A DNA stretch of 64,000 nucleotides from an uncultured Lachnospiraceae bacterium (GCA_910586585.1 CAJUKA010000009.1:1-64000); one strand, 5' to 3'. Numbered from the stretch's first letter, positions 53,424-61,729 are shown. Translations and numbers: made by a program. The notes: generated by a model from the sequence alone, not told the origin.

Positions 53424-55106
53424 ATGGATAGAGATTGTAACAAAAGGCAAAGTTTCCAGATAACAGTCAATGGAAAGATGCGGCAATACCCTGTGGGGAT
53501 AACATTTGGCGAGATTGCAGGAGTATATCAAAAGGATTATCCACATCAGATTGCGCTTGCAGTTCGAAACGGAAAAATCATGGAGCTGTTCAAGAAGGTT
53601 GATATGGATTGTACAGTAGAATTTTTGACGCTTGCAGACGATACGGGAAACAAAACGTATAATCGTACTGCGACAATTATTCTGATGAAAGCAATCAATG
53701 AGGTGGTAGGCACTGACAAGATTGAACAGATAAAAATGGAATTTGCGATTGGAAATGGCTATTACTGTTCCAAAAAGGGTGATTTTGAAATAACAGATGA
53801 GCTTATAGAGAAAATTAAGGCTAAGATGTGGGAATATGTAAGAAAGGATATCCGCATCATAAAAAAGTCGATGCCGCTTGATGAAGCAAATGTCATTTTT
53901 GCAGAGCAGAAGATGACAGACAAAGTACGTTTGTTTAAATACAGAGGAAGTTCTAGTGTCAATGTATATAATCTTGATGGATATTATGATTATTACTATG
54001 GTTTCATGCTTCCAAGTACAGGGTATGTGAAATATTTCGATCTTCAAAAATACGAATCAGGACTTGTACTGATTCTTCCTGAAAAAGAAAATCCAACAGT
54101 TCTTGAGGAATTCAAACCGCTTCCAAAGCTGTTTCATTCGATGGAGATTTCTTCAGACTGGGGTGAAAAGCTGGGAGTGGATACGGTAAGCGATTTAAAC
54201 GATCAGATACGTAAGGGCCGTTTTAATGAGCTTGTTCTTGTGCAGGAGGCATTGCAGGAACGCAGAATCAGCGAGATAGCATCGGAGATTGTATCGCGTG
54301 GAAAAGTCAAATTTGTAATGATTGCAGGGCCTTCTTCATCAGGAAAAACCTCTTTTTCACACAGATTGTCTGTACAGCTTCGGACACATGGTCTGACACC
54401 ACACCCAATTGGTGTAGATGATTACTTTGTGGATCGGGAAAAAACACCGAAACAGCCAAATGGCGACTATGATTTTGAATGTCTTGAGGCGATTGACACC
54501 AAATTATTTAATGATGATATGTGCGCGCTTTTGGCAGGAGAGCGAATAGAGCTTCCAACCTTTAACTTTGTAACAGGAAAACGGGAGTACAAAGGAGATT
54601 ATAAACAGCTTGGGCCGGACGATATCCTTGTAATAGAAGGAATCCATGGACTGAATGATAAAATGTCCTATGCGCTTCCAGCAGAAAGCAAATATAAGAT
54701 TTATATTAGTGCGCTTACGACGTTGAATATAGATGAACATAACCGGATACCAACAACAGACGGCAGGCTGTTAAGACGCATTGTCAGAGATGCAAGAACC
54801 AGAGGGGCAAGTGCGAAGCGTACCATACAAATGTGGCCGTCTGTGCGAAGAGGAGAGACAGAAAATATCTTTCCATTTCAGGAAAGTGCAGATTCCATGT
54901 TTAATTCTGCGCTGATCTATGAGCTTGCTGTGCTGAAACAGTATGCGGAGCCTTTGCTTTATAATATTGTTCCAGGAGAGCCAGAGTATTTTGAGGCAGT
55001 GCGGCTTTTGAAGTTTTTGAGTTATTTTTTGGGTGTCAGCACAGAGGAGCTTCCCAAGAATTCGATTGTAAGGGAATTTGTGGGGGGAAGCTGTTTTAGG
55101 GTATAA
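53424..55106 (+). CDS. nucleoside (uridine) kinase with ThrRS-like N-terminal domains
   Basis: 560 residues: TGS-like domain (about 10-70), a ThrRS second-additional-domain-like region (about 80-230), then a uridine-kinase-type P-loop domain with GPSSSGKT at 302-309, VDDYFVDREKTPKQPNGDYDFE and VIEGIHGLND. This architecture is common in Clostridia and is annotated as nucleoside kinase; it probably salvages uridine/cytidine. The role of the tRNA-synthetase-like part is unknown. GAAAGGGG before ATG 53424. Confidence 0.88.
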   Translation: MDRDCNKRQSFQITVNGKMRQYPVGITFGEIAGVYQKDYPHQIALAVRNGKIMELFKKVDMDCTVEFLTLADDTGNKTYNRTATIILMKAINEVVGTDKIEQIKMEFAIGNGYYCSKKGDFEITDELIEKIKAKMWEYVRKDIRIIKKSMPLDEANVIFAEQKMTDKVRLFKYRGSSSVNVYNLDGYYDYYYGFMLPSTGYVKYFDLQKYESGLVLILPEKENPTVLEEFKPLPKLFHSMEISSDWGEKLGVDTVSDLNDQIRKGRFNELVLVQEALQERRISEIASEIVSRGKVKFVMIAGPSSSGKTSFSHRLSVQLRTHGLTPHPIGVDDYFVDREKTPKQPNGDYDFECLEAIDTKLFNDDMCALLAGERIELPTFNFVTGKREYKGDYKQLGPDDILVIEGIHGLNDKMSYALPAESKYKIYISALTTLNIDEHNRIPTTDGRLLRRIVRDARTRGASAKRTIQMWPSVRRGETENIFPFQESADSMFNSALIYELAVLKQYAEPLLYNIVPGEPEYFEAVRLLKFLSYFLGVSTEELPKNSIVREFVGGSCFRV

Positions 55107-55113
55107 AAAGCTA

Positions 55114-55142
55114 TTGAAAAAGCAGTGATCTTATTATATAAT
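55114..55142 (+). promoter_or_regulatory. rnpB promoter
   Basis: TTGAAA (55114-55119), 17-nt spacer, TATAAT (55137-55142). The RNA would begin at G55149, exactly where helix P1 starts. Confidence 0.85.
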
Positions 55143-55148
55143 AATACC

Positions 55149-55531
55149 GCAACTGCAGTAAATGATCGCGGCTTATTACAAAATCAAATGTAATGAGGTG
55201 AGGAAAGTCCGGGCTTCACAGGGCAGGATGCCGGATAACGTCCGGTGGAGGCGACTCCAAGGCCAGTGCAACAGAAATAAACCGCCATTAAGCATCCGTT
55301 TAGGAACTTTTGGTAAGGGTGGAAAGGCAGTGTAAGAGACTACCGCCTCTGAGGTAACGAAGAGGGCACATGTAAACCCCATCCGAAGCAAGACCAAACA
55401 GGGAACAATAGGCTTGCCCGGCCTGTTTCCAGGTAGGTCGCTTGAGGCTGCTGGTAACAACAGTCCTAGATAGATGATCATTCGTACCGCAACAGCGGTA
55501 CCGACAGAACCCGGCTTATCGCTGCGGTTGC
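55149..55531 (+). ncRNA. rnpB: RNase P RNA, type A
   Basis: Catalytic RNA that matures tRNA 5' ends. Conserved GAGGAAAGTCCGGGCT at about 55200-55215 and ACAGAACCCGGCTTAT at about 55505-55520, which pair to form the core (P4 and flanks). The ends form a 10-bp P1: GCAACTGCAG (55149-55158) with CTGCGGTTGC (55522-55531). The early layout (CACAGGGCAGGATGCCGG...) follows the ancestral type A plan rather than the Bacillus type B. About 383 nt. Confidence 0.95.
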
Positions 55532-55566
55532 AAATAACAAAACAAACAAAAATTTATAAATTTCTA

Positions 55567-55594
55567 TTGAATTTTCTGTATAAAGGACTATAAT
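55567..55594 (+). promoter_or_regulatory. promoter of the secreted-protein gene
   Basis: TTGAAT (55567-55572), 16-nt spacer, TATAAT (55589-55594). A TGCCAG/CTGGCA hairpin (55601-55627) follows in the leader. Confidence 0.7.
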
Positions 55595-55675
55595 AGAAAG
55601 TGCCAGTACAAATGGATAAAACTGGCAACAAAAGGAGTGGGGAAAAGCTCCGAGAATATTAGGAGGATTTATAAC

Positions 55676-56257
55676 ATGAAATTCAAGAAGTTTTTAGCAG
55701 CATCAATGGCAGCAACAATGGTGATGGCATCCGCAATGACAGTATGCGCAGCAGACGCATATCCAACACTTAAGCATGCAAACGAGAATGTTTTGGTAGC
55801 TGGTGATGAAAACATGACAACAGTAGCTGGTGATTATTCAGCAGACTGTGTTCGTGGAACAGCAGTTTTAACACCATATGAAGATGTCATGACAACGCTT
55901 GGCCTGACAGCAGGACAGAGACCTACGGTTGTTTTCTATGATGCAGAAGAAGAATCAAGCCCAGAAGCATTTACATGTCTGGATGCATCGGTACAGGAGC
56001 TTGGTGCAACAACTGTTGCCTCTCTTTATATTGAGCTAGGTGCTAAGGAAGATGGCAAGTGGATTGGCGTTTCAGAGGGTACAGTAACTGTTAAGGCTGG
56101 TCTTCCAAAGACTGCTGACAAGACAAAGACTTATTCTATCGTTCGTGTAGAGGCAGATGGAGTTGTTACAGTTCTTGACGACTTAGATAACAGTGACAAA
56201 ACGGTTACATTTGAAGTTACATCAGGTGTTGGTACATACGGGATTGTTGCAAGATAA
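55676..56257 (+). CDS. secreted protein of unknown function
   Basis: 193 residues with a clear signal peptide (KKFLAASMAATMVMASAMTVCA, cleavage near A-A-D at about 24-26). The mature ~168 residues are acidic, rich in T, V, D and A, probably beta, and have only one pair of Cys. I recognise no domain. Strong promoter, perfect AGGAGG before ATG 55676 and a strong terminator suggest high monocistronic expression. The end TYGIVAR is not a sortase or anchoring signal, so the protein is probably released or loosely wall-bound. Confidence 0.8.
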   Translation: MKFKKFLAASMAATMVMASAMTVCAADAYPTLKHANENVLVAGDENMTTVAGDYSADCVRGTAVLTPYEDVMTTLGLTAGQRPTVVFYDAEEESSPEAFTCLDASVQELGATTVASLYIELGAKEDGKWIGVSEGTVTVKAGLPKTADKTKTYSIVRVEADGVVTVLDDLDNSDKTVTFEVTSGVGTYGIVAR

Positions 56258-56291
56258 GAATTTGAATTGAACAAAAGAAAGAACGGATGAT

Positions 56292-56325
56292 TCCGGCATA
56301 GTCTACGGCTGTGCCGGATTTTTTT
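56292..56325 (+). terminator. terminator of the secreted-protein gene
   Basis: TCCGGCA (56292-56298) and TGCCGGA (56312-56318), then T7. Confidence 0.85.
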
Positions 56326-56413
56326 GACAGACAGCACAGTTGACTATCTATGCCAGATTTCCTATAATAGGGAAGAAATAGATTGAACGAAACAGGCGGC
56401 ATGGAGCACTACA

Positions 56414-57253
56414 ATGAAAAAGACGATAAACAGAACTTTGAGAATACAGGCTGCGGCTGGAATAATTCTATGTGCATTGGCAATAAAGATACTAGGTGCT
56501 CAAAATGATTTTGTTGTGATATCCTGTGTATCAGATGCGGTCGCAGCAAAAACTGCAGAACTGGCTGGATTCAATGCAGCAGGTCAATACGGACTTAGAA
56601 TGGAGGACATGATGATGCAGATAGCGTATCAGCTGGCAAGACGAAGTGTTGTAAAGGTGGTGGCAAAAGATGCAGCAGGAAGCGGTATTATATGGAAAAT
56701 AGAGGATAATGGTATCGTTATTGTATCCAACAGGCATTTGCTTATGAAAGATGTGGAGGCAGAAGTGGTTTTTTATAACAATGAATCTGTAACTGCTCGG
56801 ATATTGGGATATTCTCAACAATATGATATTGGCTTTTTGAAAATACAAAAAGAAGTCATTACCAATAAAATTCTGCGGGATATTTATGAAGCAGTTCCTT
56901 TTTTCTATCCGTCAGAGACACAATCTGAAAAAAGCACATTTGCAGCACAGTTTTCAGGGATAAAAATCATACAGGTTGGCGCAGTTCTTGATAAAAAGAC
57001 CCCCAATTTCTCGGTGGGTACAATTAAGGGACTGGACTTTGTGCCATTGTTCAATACCAATATACTTGAGACAGAATGTTTTTCAAGAGCAGGGATGTCA
57101 GGCGGCGGAGTGTTTGATAAGACTGGACAGTTTGTTGGGATGATTTCTGGAGGAGCGGTGCCAGATGGCTCCGAGAAGAAGGAGGCAGAGGTCACTTATA
57201 GCATTCCTCCTGTACTGATTGCATCGGAGTATGAGATAGTGACAGAAAAATAG
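56414..57253 (+). CDS. membrane-anchored trypsin-like (S1C) serine protease
   Basis: 279 residues. N-terminal hydrophobic helix (AAAGIILCALAIKIL) as anchor or signal, then a chymotrypsin-fold domain. The triad can be placed as H108 (VSNRHLL), D138 (QQYDIGFLKI) and S229 (SRAGMSGGGVFD). The His context SNRH departs from the usual TAAH, but spacing and the GMSGGG Ser loop are right. There is no PDZ domain, unlike HtrA. Probably extracytoplasmic; substrate unknown. The ribosome binding site is weak (GGAG about 9 nt before ATG 56414). Confidence 0.75.
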   Translation: MKKTINRTLRIQAAAGIILCALAIKILGAQNDFVVISCVSDAVAAKTAELAGFNAAGQYGLRMEDMMMQIAYQLARRSVVKVVAKDAAGSGIIWKIEDNGIVIVSNRHLLMKDVEAEVVFYNNESVTARILGYSQQYDIGFLKIQKEVITNKILRDIYEAVPFFYPSETQSEKSTFAAQFSGIKIIQVGAVLDKKTPNFSVGTIKGLDFVPLFNTNILETECFSRAGMSGGGVFDKTGQFVGMISGGAVPDGSEKKEAEVTYSIPPVLIASEYEIVTEK

Positions 57254-57267
57254 CGGGGTAAGAAACA

Positions 57268-57789
57268 TTGGTAAAGCCAGAAGAGAACAAAAGAATTTCA
57301 AAAATAGATGCTTATTTAAACTGCGCGGAGAATTTTGCATATAGAAGTACTTGCATCAAGCGAAAATATGGGGCGGTCATTGTGAAAGATGATGCGGTGA
57401 TTTCTACGGGGTATAATGGCTCGCCAAGAGGATTGGAGAATTGCTGTGATGTGGGGGAGTGTCCGCGAATTAAGCTTGATATGCATCAGGGAGAAGGCTA
57501 TGCGCTTTGCAGAGCTGTTCATGCGGAGGCGAATGCGCTGCTGAATTGTTCCAGGGAGCAGACGCTTGGAGCAGATTTGTACCTTGCGGGAGTGAATCCT
57601 GTAGAATTGTCTGTGCACAAAGCAAGGCCGTGTCCGTTATGTGCACGTATGATAATACAGGCAGGAATAAAAAATGTATATCTTAGAAACGGTGAAGGAA
57701 CTGACAATTATGAAAAAATAGCAGCAATTGATTTAGAATGGCATACAGATGCCACAAAAGAAAATAAGAAACAAGGGAAAGATGTTTAG
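57268..57789 (+). CDS. dCMP/cytidine deaminase family protein (ComEB-like)
   Basis: 173-residue zinc deaminase. HAEANALL (zinc His and catalytic Glu) and RPCPLCARMII (two zinc Cys) are the dCMP deaminase signature, with CDVGECPRIK and VSTGYNGSPRGLENC typical of the ComEB-type subgroup. It would turn dCMP into dUMP for dTMP synthesis. TTG start with a weak GGGG upstream, 14 nt after the protease stop, so translation may be coupled. Confidence 0.88.
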   Translation: MVKPEENKRISKIDAYLNCAENFAYRSTCIKRKYGAVIVKDDAVISTGYNGSPRGLENCCDVGECPRIKLDMHQGEGYALCRAVHAEANALLNCSREQTLGADLYLAGVNPVELSVHKARPCPLCARMIIQAGIKNVYLRNGEGTDNYEKIAAIDLEWHTDATKENKKQGKDV

Positions 57790-57961
57790 GTTACAGTTCA
57801 GCCTTCGGCTTCCTGTTACTGTTTAGGAAAATTTAATACCTGTGGTGTGGAAAAAAACATATATTTGTGTTAAGATAAAAAATTAGATATTAATGTTCAA
57901 TTGCATGTATTCTTGCAAGTGAGATTACAAACATAAGTTTGCGAAAAAAGGGAGGTTAAAG
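57790..57961 (+). other. intergenic region before cobW-like genes
   Basis: Holds a hairpin AGCC-TTC-GGCT within ACAG/CTGT at about 57793-57818, without a T run, and AT-rich sequence before the next gene with CAAAC-ATAA-GTTTG near 57930. No Zur-type operator was recognised. Confidence 0.35.
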
Positions 57962-59029
57962 ATGACAAAGATAGATATTTTTTCAGGATTTTTGGGCGCT
58001 GGAAAAACAACATTGATTAAGAAACTGCTGCAGGAAGCACTCGATGCTTCGAAGGTGGTGTTGATTGAGAATGAATTTGGAGAAATCGGCATTGACGGCG
58101 GTTTTCTAAAAGAGGCTGGTGTAGAGATCAAAGAGATGAACTCAGGCTGTATTTGCTGTTCTTTGGTGGGCGATTTTGGGGCTTCACTTAAGGAAGTAAT
58201 AGAAACATACCAGCCGGAAAGAATTTTGATAGAGCCGTCTGGCGTAGGAAAGCTTTCAGATGTGATGAAGGCGGTGCAAAATGTTGATACAGATACCCAA
58301 ATCCAGTTGAATAGTGCGGTGGCAGTGGTTGACGCAAACAAGTGCAAAATGTATGCAAAGAATTTTGGAGAATTCTTTTTGAATCAGATTGCGCATGCGG
58401 GGACAATTATTCTTAGCAGGACCTCTGATATTAGCGAAAAGAAATTAAGTGCTGCGCTTGCAATCATTCGCGAACATAATGATAAAGCTACGGTTATCAC
58501 AACACCTTGGGAGGAACTGGATGGGAACAAAATACTTGAGACAATAGAAAATGCCAAAGATTTAGAAGCAGAACTTATGGCAGAAGTGGCGGCGCATCAT
58601 GACGACCATGAGCATCACGATCATGAACATCATCACGACCATGAACATCATCATGATCATGAACATCATCATGATCACGAACATCACCACGATCACGATC
58701 ATGGCGAAGCATGTACTTGTGGTTGTCATGATCATCATCACCATCATGCAGATGATGTTTTTACAAGCTGGGGGCTTGAAACACCAAATGTATATTCAGA
58801 AGCAGAGATTGAAAAGATTTTGGAAGAACTTGAGGACGAAAAGAAATATGGTGCTGTTCTTCGTGCAAAGGGAATGGTATCTGCGGGGAATGGTACCTGG
58901 ATAAACTTTGATTATGTGCCAGGAGAGAGTAATGTACGCGCAGGCTCGGCAGAAGTAACAGGAAAGATTTGCGTGATTGGTTCTGGACTAAATGAGGAGA
59001 ACTTGGCCGAATTGTTCCGCAAATCATAA
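57962..59029 (+). CDS. CobW/COG0523-family GTPase with His-rich metal-binding loop
   Basis: 355 residues. G3E GTPase: Walker A GFLGAGKTT (9-17), the metallochaperone motif GCICC with C63, C65 and C66, ILIEPSG (Walker B region). The guanine motif is atypical (SRTSD instead of TKxD). Residues about 211-263 are a His/Asp/Glu tract made of repeated DHEHHH units plus CTCGC, encoded by 18-bp DNA repeats, then a CobW C-terminal domain. Such proteins insert or store Zn, Co or Ni; zinc is most likely but not shown. GGGAGG before ATG 57962. Followed by a second CobW-type gene. Confidence 0.9.
   Translation: MTKIDIFSGFLGAGKTTLIKKLLQEALDASKVVLIENEFGEIGIDGGFLKEAGVEIKEMNSGCICCSLVGDFGASLKEVIETYQPERILIEPSGVGKLSDVMKAVQNVDTDTQIQLNSAVAVVDANKCKMYAKNFGEFFLNQIAHAGTIILSRTSDISEKKLSAALAIIREHNDKATVITTPWEELDGNKILETIENAKDLEAELMAEVAAHHDDHEHHDHEHHHDHEHHHDHEHHHDHEHHHDHDHGEACTCGCHDHHHHHADDVFTSWGLETPNVYSEAEIEKILEELEDEKKYGAVLRAKGMVSAGNGTWINFDYVPGESNVRAGSAEVTGKICVIGSGLNEENLAELFRKS
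58605..58700 (+). repeat. 18-bp coding tandem repeats (His-rich tract)
   Basis: About four to five imperfect copies of an 18-bp unit encoding D-H-E-H-H-H. In frame, so copy number can vary without disrupting the gene. Confidence 0.85.
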
Positions 59030-59084
59030 CGCTTTGCGGTTAAGAGAATAATTTGTGTAAATCACAAACTTGCAGGCTGCAGCC

Positions 59085-59195
59085 AAATGGGGGTTAAGAT
59101 TGAAAATTAAAATTTTCAATCGCGAGATTTGTGTCTGCGCGTTGCTTGCCACAAACTCGATATGCGCAAAAAGCAGCGCAGAAATGGGGTTAACT
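59085..59195 (+). repeat. inverted-repeat-rich spacer with duplicated ribosome-binding segment
   Basis: Perfect repeat GATTGAAAATT (59098-59108) / AATTTTCAATC (59111-59121), followed by CGAG(A)TTTGTG / CACAAACTCG. AAATGGGGGTTAA (59085) and AAATGGGGTTAA (59181) form a near-duplicate flanking this segment. May be a small inserted element. Confidence 0.5.
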
Positions 59196-60128
59196 ATGAA
59201 ACCAGTATTTATCATTAATGGATTTTTGGAGAGCGGCAAAACAGAATTTATTTTGTTTACGCTTTCACAGCCTTATTTTCAGATAAGGGGGACAACGCTT
59301 CTGATACTCTGTGAGGAAGGAGAGACAGAGTATGATGAAGAAATTTTGAAAAAAAGCCATACGATTGTAGAAGTGGTAGATGAGGAAAGCCAAATGGTGC
59401 CGGCCAAGCTTATAGAGCTTGACAAGCGCTACAAACCAGAACGGGTTATTATAGAATACAATGGTATGTGGAATTTCAAAAACTTTAAGCTTCCTTGGCA
59501 TTGGCAGCTTGAACAACAGATTACGACAATAGATGCATCGACCTTCCAAAATTATTATACCAATATGCGTTCGCTTCTGGCGGAGATGCTTAGAAAGTCA
59601 GAGTTGATAATCTTTAACCGATGTGATGGAATGATGGAGCAGCTCAGCAGTTTTAAAAGAAATGTAAAGGCGGTCAATCCACAAGCAGAAGTTATCTTTG
59701 AAGATAAAAATGGAGAGATAAACCAGATATTTGAGGAGGACTTGCCGTATGATTTGAGCAGTGATATGCTGAAATTAGACGATTATGGTTATGGTATCTT
59801 TTATCTGGATGCGATGGACAATCTGAATAGATATCTTGGCAAGACAATTCAGTTCAAGGCGATGGTATTAAAGCCAGAAGGCAGTCATGATGAATATTTT
59901 GTGCCTGGAAGAATGGCAATGACTTGTTGTGCAGATGATATGGCGTTTTTGGGTTACGCCTGCAAATATGAAAAATGCAGTGAACTGAGTAATAAGGATT
60001 GGGTTGAAGTGACAGCGACAGTCCATAATGAGTTTTGGAAAGACTATAATGGAGAAGGGCCAGTTCTTCATGGCATTTGCGTTGTACCAGCCAAGAAGCC
60101 CAAAAATGAAATCTTGAACTTTATGTAA
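59196..60128 (+). CDS. CobW-like GTPase with C-terminal TIGR03943/DUF1980-like domain
   Basis: 310 residues from ATG 59196. N-terminal P-loop GFLESGKT (9-16) and NRCD guanine motif mark a G3E relative, but the CxCC metal motif is missing (EYNGMWNFKNF stands there). The last ~100 residues (IQFKAMVLKPEG...FVPGRMAMTCCADDMAFLGYACKY...VEVTATVHNEFW) resemble the C-terminal domain of TIGR03943/DUF1980 (YcgQ-type) proteins, which work with putative metal-linked permeases. Start choice: ATG 59196 with GGGG 8 nt upstream; in-frame alternatives are ATG 59184 and a TTG at 59100 behind GGGGG. Likely partner of the previous GTPase in metal handling. Confidence 0.75.
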   Translation: MKPVFIINGFLESGKTEFILFTLSQPYFQIRGTTLLILCEEGETEYDEEILKKSHTIVEVVDEESQMVPAKLIELDKRYKPERVIIEYNGMWNFKNFKLPWHWQLEQQITTIDASTFQNYYTNMRSLLAEMLRKSELIIFNRCDGMMEQLSSFKRNVKAVNPQAEVIFEDKNGEINQIFEEDLPYDLSSDMLKLDDYGYGIFYLDAMDNLNRYLGKTIQFKAMVLKPEGSHDEYFVPGRMAMTCCADDMAFLGYACKYEKCSELSNKDWVEVTATVHNEFWKDYNGEGPVLHGICVVPAKKPKNEILNFM

Positions 60129-60155
60129 AAAAATTGAGCGCCGGCGCGCTCAATT
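60127..60155. terminator. hairpin terminator, cobW side
   Basis: ATTGAGCGC (60133-60141), CGGC loop, GCGCTCAAT (60146-60154); A-run upstream but no T-run downstream, so it fits termination of the minus-strand transcript. Confidence 0.6.
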
Positions 60156-60157
60156 AG

Positions 60158-60218
60158 CAAAAAGCTGCGCTTTTTGTTTCAATGGATTCTGTATTCGCAA
60201 TTTCCTATAAAATAAAAA
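60158..60218 (+). repeat. dispersed terminator-linked repeat, copy 2
   Basis: Hairpin CAAAAAGC (60158-60165) / GCTTTTTG (60169-60176), then the ~40-bp tail shared with copy 1 after sigE (about 43 of 48 bases from 60171). Both copies follow a stop codon closely. Confidence 0.6.
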
Positions 60219-60245
60219 ATTGAGCGCCAGCGCGCTCAATTTTTT
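60214..60245. terminator. bidirectional terminator, pyrI side
   Basis: A-run, ATTGAGCGC (60219-60227), CAGC loop, GCGCTCAAT (60232-60240), T-run. Near-copy of the hairpin at 60133-60154. Confidence 0.85.
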
Positions 60246-60248
60246 CCC

Positions 60249-60692
60249 TTATTTGATTGTGAAGTCTTTGTTTCCGTATTTTTCCTCACAGTATTGGCAG
60301 CGATAGATTTCCTTTTGGGGATCTGTCAGAACGAAAACGTGAGGAAGTTCCTGTTCAATAGAAGTAATACACCGCGGGTTTTTGCACTTTAGTACATTTT
60401 TAATTTCTTTTGGAAGTTTTAGGGTCCGTTTCTCAACAATTTCTGAATTCTTTATGACATTGACTGTGATATTATGGTCAATAAAACCAAGAATATCAAG
60501 GTTTAATGTATTGATATCACATTCTACTTTCAGGATATCTTTTTTACCCATTTTGCCGCTTCGCGCGTTTTTTATGATAGCTACTGTACAGTCAAGTCTA
60601 TCCAATCCAAGATGTTTATAGATGCTTAGGCTTTTTCCTGCCTTAATATGATCAAGAACAAATCCTTCTTCAATTTTTCCTACATTTAACAT
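60249..60692 (-). CDS. pyrI: aspartate carbamoyltransferase regulatory subunit
   Basis: 147 residues. Regulatory chain of ATCase that carries the allosteric nucleotide site (N-terminal part, VGKIEEGFVLDHIKAGKSL) and a zinc domain with C103, C108, C132 and C135 linking to the catalytic chain. Many Firmicutes lack PyrI; its presence means a nucleotide-regulated ATCase. It starts 2 nt after the pyrB stop with AAAGGAGA inside pyrB. Followed by a strong bidirectional terminator. Confidence 0.95.
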   Translation of the reverse strand: MLNVGKIEEGFVLDHIKAGKSLSIYKHLGLDRLDCTVAIIKNARSGKMGKKDILKVECDINTLNLDILGFIDHNITVNVIKNSEIVEKRTLKLPKEIKNVLKCKNPRCITSIEQELPHVFVLTDPQKEIYRCQYCEEKYGNKDFTIK

Positions 60693-60694
60693 TA

Positions 60695-61627
60695 TCAGAC
60701 ATTCTCCTTTTCTTTTCCTTCGATTTCCAATAGGGTTAACAATAATGCCATGCGCACATATACTCCATATTGTACCTGGCGGAAGTACACAGCACGCGGA
60801 TCATTATCAATTTCGACAGAAATTTCGTTTACGCGCGGAAGCGGATGAAGCACAATCATATCCGGTTTTGCATCATTCATTTTTTCGCGGTCAAGAATAT
60901 AATAATCTTTTAAACGAACATAATCTTCCTCATTAAAGAAGCGTTCCTTTTGAACACGCGTCATATACAAAATGTCAAGCTCTGGCATAATATCTTCAAG
61001 TTTTCTCACTTCACGAAATGGAATATTATTTTCCCGAAGCATTTCAATAATATAGTCGGGCACCGTGAGTTCTTCAGGGGAAATAAATACAAACTGAATT
61101 TGCTCATACCGTACCAGTGCATTGATGAGCGAATGAACGGTTCGTCCAAATTTTAAATCGCCGCAAAGGCCAATGGTAAAATTGCCAAGGCGTCCTTTGA
61201 TAGCACGTATTGTCAAAAGGTCCGTAAGGGTCTGGGTTGGATGCTGATGACCGCCATCACCTGCGTTGATGACAGGAATGGAAGAATGTGAAGCAGCAAC
61301 CATCGGAGCGCCCTCTTTGGGATGACGGATTGCGCAGATATCAGCAAAACACGAAATAACACGGATTGTATCAGATACGCTTTCGCCCTTGGCAGCAGAA
61401 GAAGAATTGGCATCGGAAAAGCCTAGTACGTTTCCACCAAGGTTGAGCATGGCAGCTTCAAAACTTAAACGGGTACGAGTACTTGGCTCGTAAAAACAAG
61501 TGGCTAATTTTTTGCCCTCACAGGCATGGGCGTATTTTTCGGGGTTTTTCTCAATATCTTCCGCAAGCGTAAAGAGTTTGTCCAGCTCCTCGACAGAGAA
61601 ATCCAAAGGTCGCATTAAATGTCTCAT
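60695..61627 (-). CDS. pyrB: aspartate carbamoyltransferase catalytic subunit
   Basis: 310 residues. Condenses carbamoyl phosphate and aspartate, the first committed pyrimidine step. Carbamoyl-phosphate motif FYEPSTRTRLSFEAA (S49-T-R-T-R53), GDGGHQHPTQTLTDL, GDLKFGRTVHSL and the C-terminal HPLPRVNEI loop are all standard. AGGAGG before the ATG at 61627. The leader of about 280 nt contains a U-rich leader ORF and terminator (separate entries), implying control by attenuation. Confidence 0.97.
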   Translation of the reverse strand: MRHLMRPLDFSVEELDKLFTLAEDIEKNPEKYAHACEGKKLATCFYEPSTRTRLSFEAAMLNLGGNVLGFSDANSSSAAKGESVSDTIRVISCFADICAIRHPKEGAPMVAASHSSIPVINAGDGGHQHPTQTLTDLLTIRAIKGRLGNFTIGLCGDLKFGRTVHSLINALVRYEQIQFVFISPEELTVPDYIIEMLRENNIPFREVRKLEDIMPELDILYMTRVQKERFFNEEDYVRLKDYYILDREKMNDAKPDMIVLHPLPRVNEISVEIDNDPRAVYFRQVQYGVYVRMALLLTLLEIEGKEKENV

Positions 61628-61729
61628 AGAAATCCTCCTAAGTTTATGAATGTATTCTCACAATATCTGCCCCAAAAGGCTTCGGGAATACATATGATAA
61701 TGGATTGAGTGGGAACAGCTTATCCCTCT

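Noticed and set aside
53142..54047. 301-codon reading frame on the minus strand
   Set aside because: Fully covers the end of the Nif3 gene and the start of the nucleoside kinase gene, both clearly real; composition is Phe/Cys/His/Ile-rich as expected for a shadow frame, and there is no ribosome binding site.
58605..58700. CRISPR-like or microsatellite repeat
   Set aside because: The 18-bp repeats are in frame and encode a His-rich metal-binding tract typical of CobW-family proteins.
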